From Candidatus Heimdallarchaeota archaeon (GTDB lineage Archaea; Asgardarchaeota; Heimdallarchaeia; Heimdallarchaeales; Heimdallarchaeaceae): a DNA stretch of 64,000 bases. The position numbers and the translations under genes are program-made. Below the pieces are notes generated by a model. The model searched no databases. It was not told the DNA's origin and saw only the letters and a list, made by a program, of their open reading frames with translations. The stretch covers positions 148,001 to 212,000 of the forward strand of contig JAHLWR010000001.1 of assembly GCA_019057815.1 (NCBI GenBank), given 5' to 3'. Shown piece by piece: positions 47,001-56,000 of the stretch (the first letter of the stretch is position 1; each line of letters opens with the position of its first letter).

Positions 47001-50000
47001 GGGTAACAATTAAAGGAGATATTCCTGTAGAAGACAGAAATATTTACCAGTCTATTTGGCTTGTATTCACACCTGATGATTACGGATCAGAATCTTCAAT
47101 AAATACCACCGAACACATATATGTTGAGGAAGTACATTTTTACAGTGATGATAGTTTAGTTTCTGAAGAAAATGCTTTTTATACAACTCTTACATCCTCT
47201 GAAAATTATATAATTGAACGCTTTTTAGGTAATACGATAGATGTTTCAGTATATCCTTTCTTAGAAATGAAAATACGCAGTAATAATATTGAAACTACCA
47301 CAGATGTTACTATAGGAGTACATACAACCTCTGCAGGCAATGGTTATGCTAGTTTTGATCTCACAGAGAATTGGTTTTATTATCGTATCAATCTTTACCA
47401 ACTCTTTATTCAGACATATACGACAAGATATCCTGATAATGACCCCTCACTGATCACTTGTTTTGATATTGACAAATTATTATTGTCATTTGAAGGGGAA
47501 ATAGATCTTTCTTCTATTAAGATTTATTCAATAGCCGGTTGGGAATATGTTCCTGATGTAACAGATTCAATATATTCAACAGCTCATCTTGAATTAGAAC
47601 AAGAGACCGTTTTCAAGTTAGGAACTGATTCTAAGTTAGTTTATGCTGTTGAGGTTGATGAATGGAGTTATTATGACGGTAATTATAGTTACTATCTAGA
47701 ATTTATGATTACGGAAAATCAAGGGAAAACAGTTCTTCTTTCATTGAAAGATGATAACGATAACCAGTTCATAGATACAATCTTCGTCCAAGATGGTAAC
47801 CTTTACTATGAAGATTGGTTTGAAGATATTTACTCTTTGAATATAACTGTTAATACCTATAGATGGTATTCTTTCACTCTCTATTCGACAGAAATAAGTG
47901 ACCCATCTCAACATAGTTACTATATATCGTTGGATAATAATCAAACTGCTGAAATTAATTATGTCGATCCATCAATGAATGGTAACCGTATTGAGTTAAA
48001 TCTTACTACAACTGATTCTGATTTGTATCTCAGAAGATTAACTGTCTCTCCATTTAATATATCCCAAACTTTTAGTGATGGTTTTGAATATAAAGCACAA
48101 GAAACAATACTGAACATACAATGGGTATTGAATAACACTGTTACATCTTCAAATAGCTATTTGACAAAAATTAATCTAGCAGATGGAGGAACTATCGCTT
48201 CTTCTTCTAGTTATTTAGTGATTGATGAAAACATCCTACTAAAATATGACTTACCTGATTTAGAATTTTTATCGCCTGAAGATTTCTATTTCTGGGTAAC
48301 AGCCAATGTTTATGCAGATAATCTTCAAATTCATATCAACGACGATTTTATTCTTTCTAAAAATGAAAATATAGGGATAGAATATTTCAAAGATTATAGA
48401 ATTACAACTGAAGATATTGGAGAATATCTTTCTTCAATTTCAATTGTTCCTTTAAATGATTACGCATACATTCAATTCCTTACTCTCTGGGGTAACTGTA
48501 CTCTCTTTGATTATTATACTGATTTCTCTGATGGTAATTGTACCTTAGACGATTGGATTGGTTCAAGTTTACCATTTATTACTAATACTGGTGATTTAAG
48601 TGCTCAACGATCTCTTGGTTCATCAATTGATACCTTTATTCATCATTATAATATGCCTTTTACTGATTATGTTCTCACAGCCACAGTTAATAGTTCTAGT
48701 GGTATATGGAGTGGTGACTATTGTACTGTTACTACAGGGTTAGTTTTTCATTCCCAAAACAAAAACATTGAGAGATTAAACTATTTTACTGGTTATTACC
48801 TAAAATACATCTGGATATATGAGCACCCAGGAATATATGAATCCAAACAACTTCAACTCTGGAATTACGCTACTTCCATGGATGACATCTTAATTGAATC
48901 TTGGTCCATACCCTATAATGATATTAATTATAAAAAAGCTGAAAGTAGTTTTGGTATCTCAGTAACTTATGTTAATGAGAGCTTCTTCATCATTGAACCA
49001 TTTGTTGACGAAATTGTTGTTGGAAGAGAAATTATCGAGGATTCTTCACGCATTTATAGCTCTGGTTATACAGGTATTTGTTATGATATGCTTACAAGTG
49101 ATACTCATCTTCCTAAAGGTGTAATTAACAGTTTTAGCGTCTTTCACAAATATTATTATCCTACTTCTGAACGTTTGATTTTAGGAGTAAATGATAAGGA
49201 TAACGCTTTTATTGTTGGAAAATTATATATCGATGAAGGAATATTTCAAACCGAGACATTAGATCTTTCTCACCAACAAACTCTTACTCTTACTTTTAAA
49301 GCTAAACAATGGAATACTAGGATGTTTATTGGATTATACCAAGATTCTCAACAATATGGCTTCAAGTTCTACAATGGAGATGTTTACAAAATAACAAATG
49401 GTGGAAGTACTTTACTTGTTAATGATTGGTTCAAGAATAATACTTTCCGAACAATATATGTTACACTCGTCTTTGGTTTAGATAATGATTTTAATATTTT
49501 CAATATGCAATTATTTACTGACAAAAGTTTCCGACCAGATATAGGTGATCCACTTTACATTTCTTTCAATAATACACTTTCCGATTCAGTTTTTAGAATC
49601 TCTACTTTAGAATCTTTAGAATTTTCATACGCAGATATAATTGTTGATTCTATTGAATGTGGTGGGATTTATCCTGTCGATATTGAATTTGATGACGGTT
49701 CAACCACACATACTATTCGGGGTTCAGGAGAGATAGCAGAATATTATCTTCAAGCATCAGCTCAAGGAAGTTTAAAGATTGATTCTACTGCTGAAGAGGC
49801 TATAATGTTTAGAGATTTTTATGTAGTCGAGGAATACAATACAACACTCGCATTTAGATATCTTTCTCCCGGTCATCATGATGAGTTATATCAAATTATA
49901 ATTTATGATCAAGGAGAGGCATATTTACAAGTCGGTATTGTTTCTACAGTGGATAATAAAGAAGAAATAATGATATCTGTTAATAATGGACAATCTATGC

Positions 50001-53000
50001 ATATTTTGCTTTTATTCGAAGTACCTTATTATCAATGGATTGATGTTTCTATTACCATTTCTCCATTACTAACAGTAACAGCTGATATCTCATACCAAGG
50101 AGTTAGAGAGAGTGATTCTGCTGATATTACTTACTATCTAGAAGAAAATTGTTATCATAATGTTAAAATTATTAAACCTTCAAACATTACTGATTTACCT
50201 CTTTATCTCAAAAACCTTAGAATATATTCTGGTGCAGGATTCTCTAGTGACTTTGGAAATGGGGAAATAACTGGGTGGACATTAAATACTAACAGTTTGT
50301 TTGTTCATTCAACTGATGTTGAAGATAGACCAACAGAATTGTATGTTTTTGCTGAACCTCTTGGGGGATGGGTAGACCTTACAGTCTCTGTTGACGATGG
50401 ACAATATTCACTAACAACAAGATTACAAGTAGAAGATTTTGAGACTTTAAGACCCTATGTTGTTCCTTTACCTTGGGGTTTTGATACTACTACAGTTCAC
50501 AAATATACTATCATCGCTAACGGAATTTTAACGCTCTATAGCCTATCTTTCTTACAAACGCTTTTAATAAATGATTGGTTAGTAGTTCAACCCTTCGACA
50601 ATGTTACTAATGAAATTCAGGATGAATTTACTCAAATAGGCTATTTAATCGAAGATTTTGAAAGCGATACATTTGATTATATGGAAGTAGTTTCCGATCC
50701 TGAAGGTTTTGGAAATGTTGGAAAAGTTATAGGAAATGAACCATTCGTTCTCACAGCATATGACACAGAACGTATTTCTGATCTTTCCTTTTATTACAAA
50801 TGGGATTGGGACGGTGTAGGAGAACCAAAACCTGGTAATATAATGCTTGAATTTGAGGTAAAAAACAGAGACGGTGATACGAGAGAGGTTACACTAATAA
50901 TCACCCCTGTCATTTCTTCCCATCCTAGCGGAATTATATTTGATTATAATGTTGTAACACTTCATAGTGATTATGACAATATGCATGCATTCTTCAACTA
51001 CGTGCCAAACTCGTGGCAACATGTCTTCATCACTCCTAATGACTTTGTTCTCTATGCAGGAATAGATACAGCAAGTTCTCAAATAAAAACCAATAAATGG
51101 CAAACTTATAGTGTCGATTGTCTCACTATGAAAAAAACAATTCTTGAGGAAGAATATTATATTGACGATATTTCTATCTATTATGAAGATGAAAACATCC
51201 TTGCTCCTTTTGCTAAATCTTATATAAGAACCCAACGCTTAAATCAAGGTAACGAGGGGGTTTGGGTACCAAACCAAGTTAATAGTCTGGGTTTCCTTGA
51301 CTTTTCAAGGATATCTTCTGACACTTCAATGGCTGCTACTGAAGATGCGTCTTTTGTCCTTGAATGTGATAAAGCTGCTGGTGCTATTATTCAAATAACT
51401 ACAACTAATCCATTCTTACTTTTCCAAGGAGGAGAAAAAATAGGTCAAGGAGTGCTCACTTCACCTTCTGAACCTATGAACTATTATATTGATGTTTATT
51501 TATACGAAGGCATTAACAGATTTGTCATTAGATCTTTTCATAAAGGTTCTGGAACATTTCCTTGGCAAATTAGGACTAAGATAGCAACAACCACAAATGT
51601 GAGAATAGTAACCAGTACGTATCAAGCTCAAGATAAAGATATGTTATCGACAGATGGAAATTACCCAATTAGTGATTGGCTTGTCTCTGACCGCCCTGTA
51701 AACTTTGGTGGTCTTGATTATGTTGGCGTGGGGGATGATCCTTATGATAGATTGGAAAAAGACACTGGTCATTACTTCTCTACACGTGCTTTTCCCTATC
51801 CTGGAGAACAGATGAATTACACTACTATAGCTAATGGTAATGAAGTTACAGAATGGGTAGGTCTTAACGATTTTTACAATGAAACAGGTGTAATGAACTA
51901 TGTCGAGAGTATGATGAATAAAACTTCAATTGAAACCAGCGATAAAATTATTTACTACACAAACTTGCATTTTCTACAAGACATAGATGACAATATCTTG
52001 AAAATAAAAGTATACTATGACCCTACATCTCTTATTGAGGCTATATATTACGATGGTCAATATGTTTATGGTAGTTTAGGAGAGATAGGATATACAGAAG
52101 TAATAGAAGGTATAGAAAAATTCTATAGCGATATCACAATTACTGCTTTAGATGATGGTTCATGGATTCTCAATATTCCCTTATCACCTAATTGGAATAA
52201 GTTTTGTTATGATTTAGAAGAAGCTGCCCCCGTTCGTCATGGTTATGCATTAGAGATTGGAGAAATGAGTACTTGTGATATACCTGTAACAACAAATCCC
52301 ATAGCTAGGGGTATTCATCGTTTAGCTATAGTTTTACGTGCTCCAGGTGTTTTGGGAAGTATCCCTTCAAATATCTTTGATATTCAAGCAAATCTAACTA
52401 ATTTTGATGATACAATGAATGCTTTTACTGGTATCACCGAGTATATCTCCACTAAACAAGCTCTTCCCGAAAATGGCCTTATGATGCAACTTGATGGCAA
52501 ATACCGAACTATTCCTAGCCAAGGATTAATGAATGGTAAGAAACCTTATACAGGAAAGAAAGTTCTTGAGAGCCAATCCTTCTGGGATGGCATTAAATAT
52601 CATTCTTTACGTATAGTTCTTATTGGTGTAGACCAATATGGCGTTTATGAGGATCTAAATGAGGATGGAGTGGTTAATGCTACTGATGCTGTCGGTTTAG
52701 CTTCTTATATGGTTATTTTGGATGCTGGAACCAAACATGAAGAAACTTCTCTTGTTCAACACATGATTGGTCCGGAAGGAACTGGAGGAACTTCTTCTCA
52801 ACCTACTAAATTATGTCCTAGGTTCTCAATTATTAGCTCATCTTTAGGTACTAATATCTTCGAGAGTTCTAATATACGCTTATCTCATAACAGTCAAACT
52901 ACTGATCAAGAGCCGTTTGCAATTACTTTACAATTTTCTAAAGATCAATTCAACAGTTTAGAAATTTCCTCTAATCGTCTTAACACCGCTGTTCCTTCTG

Positions 53001-56000
53001 AACAAGAACTATTAGATTTTATTTCCAATACTACAGACATTATTAAAGTCCAATTTAGCCTTTCTACTCCCATTATCTTAAGCTCTGATGATTCGGTTCT
53101 TACTTTAGATTCGGATGAAATTGTTTTCAATATTGGAGAACATACATTCTCTTATGACAGACAGTTACAAAAACTACGTTTGTATTATACCGATAAAAGA
53201 GATGAAGAAGAGATTTCTATTCAACTCGCCACTCAAGTTATAAGTCATAGAGATGCATATTCAATACATAAAAGCTATCATAAAATTGGTCAAGTAGGTG
53301 GTTTTGCCATCTATGACATAAACAAAATCCAACAAATATCTGAAGGAACGATAGTAGCTCCCAGTCATGTCTCTCTTGGACTTTTTGACTATATCAGCAA
53401 TATATTAAAACCAGTTTTAGGAACTAAATTAACTACCGTTGAAGGAATAGAATCTTCAATTAAAGCTTGGAAGAACGGTCGTACACCACCAAAATATATT
53501 GTTGTCCCTGGACCAGATAGGGATATTGAATTACCTGAACCTGTTGATGGGAATGATCCTAATCATGAGAATCCTGAAGAGGACCTACCTCCTGGTACTA
53601 CAGAAGAATCCTTTGAAGGAAATACAAATGGTGTTGCCGCTGATGTTGAGATTGACCCTGAACAAGTATTAATCGATACTATAGTTACTAGTCTTAATGG
53701 TATAGCTTCTGAATTGCAAAAAGACCCTCTAGATATCTCTGCGGGAGTGATTAGTTGGGCTTTGGACCTCATGGATGCTGACCCTGATGAGATTCTTGAT
53801 AAATTAAATGACGCACAATTCAACTATCTCGCCAATGCTTGTGTGTGGTTTTCTAATCTCTGGAACACTATTATGAACTTCTTTGAAAATCTTGGTAAAG
53901 AAATCTGGGAATTTATGAAAATGTTAGCTCAGATATATATCAAGATTATTAGTATTCAAGCAGGCATTATAATGGATCTTTTCAGAGTTTTCCTTTTATT
54001 TATCTTTTCAATTATTTTTGGAACAAATGTGGGATTACATGATACTTCTGAATTGAGATATGTTTCTGGTGGAGATTATATTTTCGATGAGGTAACAGCT
54101 CAAAACTTCCCCCATGTCTACAAACTTGACCACGTTATAGATGTTGCAACTGGTAAAACAGACCTTGAAGGAGAATTAACAGACGAAGAAATAGAAGAAC
54201 GAGCTAAGATTGATGTCCAACAAGGACAAGGAAACGATGCTAATCCAAATTCTGTTAAAAATGTCTTTTTGGAAATAGGTATTGAGAACAGCGATGAGGT
54301 AACAGATTTATTTTTTGGCAAATCAAAATGGGTTCATTCTGTTGAAGATGGAGATGAATGGGATCATTATTTTGGTCTGCGTAAACATCTTAGTCTCTTT
54401 GGATTAGACCTTTTCAGTGAAAACACGTTTATATTAATTTGTGAGATAGTTATTGGTATACTACCTATTACCGCAATAATCCAAGACACTAAAGATTCTA
54501 TCCTTGAGCCTATGAAATTCTTCCGAATATTCGCAAGAATTATGATACCTTTAGATATTACAGAACTATTTGGTAACGTTCTTGCACAAGTTTTTGGAGG
54601 AATGAAGGATTGGTGTGCTGGAACAGGATTAGGTAAAGCTCTCGGAGGAATAAGAGATTTTATTAAGAATATTTTCAACAGAATTGGTAAGTTTCTTAAA
54701 GAAACACTTGGTCCAATTCTAAAGAAATTTGCTAAATATGGAATGATCCTATTCATAGCTTTACTCTGCTTAGTTACGGTAGTCTTGATACCCATGAGTG
54801 GGATAGTGTTACTAGGTTTAGGTACAGCTCTTCTTTTAGTCCTAGGTTTCGTGACTTTCTTAGTAGCAGCGTTTAAATTCTTGAAGACTAGAATTATGAA
54901 ACCTATTTTCGATCTAGCTATGGGGGCACTTAAACCTGTAATGGACGCTATTGGAAACCTTATTAAGAAACTCTTCAAAAGTGCGAAAAATGCTGCAGAT
55001 ATAGTTGGAGTCACGGCTGTTGCAAAAAAAACAAAAGTTGGATTCAAGGCACTTCTTACAAAAACTAAGGACCTAATTCTTGATATATTTGGATATATAT
55101 GGCAGAAAATCACCAGACTCTGGGAAATTGGCACTTGGAAACCTTGGAAAAATAAGCGTATGCCTTGGTGTATAGCTTGTTACTCTAATGCTGCTAAAAA
55201 AGTATTGAACACCCAGTTTGATGTTTTAAGAAAAGCTGATGTTAAATCTAGATATATGCAAATACTTTGGGAAAGGATAGGTGACTTAAACTGGGCTAAA
55301 TTTAATGATATGACTCCTGATGAAAAATATTTGGTTCAGGAATTTGCTAGAATTATTGAACCCGACATAATTTTGGATAATATAGATCATATAGATGGAG
55401 CTTTCAAGAAGGGAGGATTATTCTTTGATGATAATGGTGATGTAATAAGCAATCTAGACAATAATAGATGGACTAAATCTGTTGATGCATTCGCATCGAC
55501 TTGGTTTGACAGTACAGGTAATAGTATGTCTAAAGGTATTATTTTTGACTATCTTAAAAAATTACAAAAACAAATCGGAGAAAATCCTGATAAAACCGAT
55601 TTTATCGACGACTTTATTAAAAAAACTGACGATGTTGATAGTCTTAAAGCTTTATGTATGAAACCTAATCTTATAGATGATTTGCTAATGACTGGTAATG
55701 AGGTTAATGATGACTTCGTATCTATTATCAAAAAACATGCTGATGATCGTTTAGATGCACTTATAGATACAAATGGGAATTTCGCAAAAACAATTGGAGA
55801 AGAAATAACGACTAAAGAAGCTGAATCTTATGCAAGAGTTTTACTTTTCACAGCAGGTATAGATGAAGCTAGATCCATGGATAAAAGCGATTTTGAAAGA
55901 TTTCAAAAAGTTTGGATTGTATTACATGGAGAAACAGATGAATTCCGAAATCCAGTGAAATTAATAGACCCTGATAATGACTATGGTATAGGAGAGGTAG

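Noticed and set aside
54367-55134. 255-codon open frame on the minus strand
   Set aside because: It lies wholly inside the giant gene, has no family features, and mirrors its membrane-segment codons.
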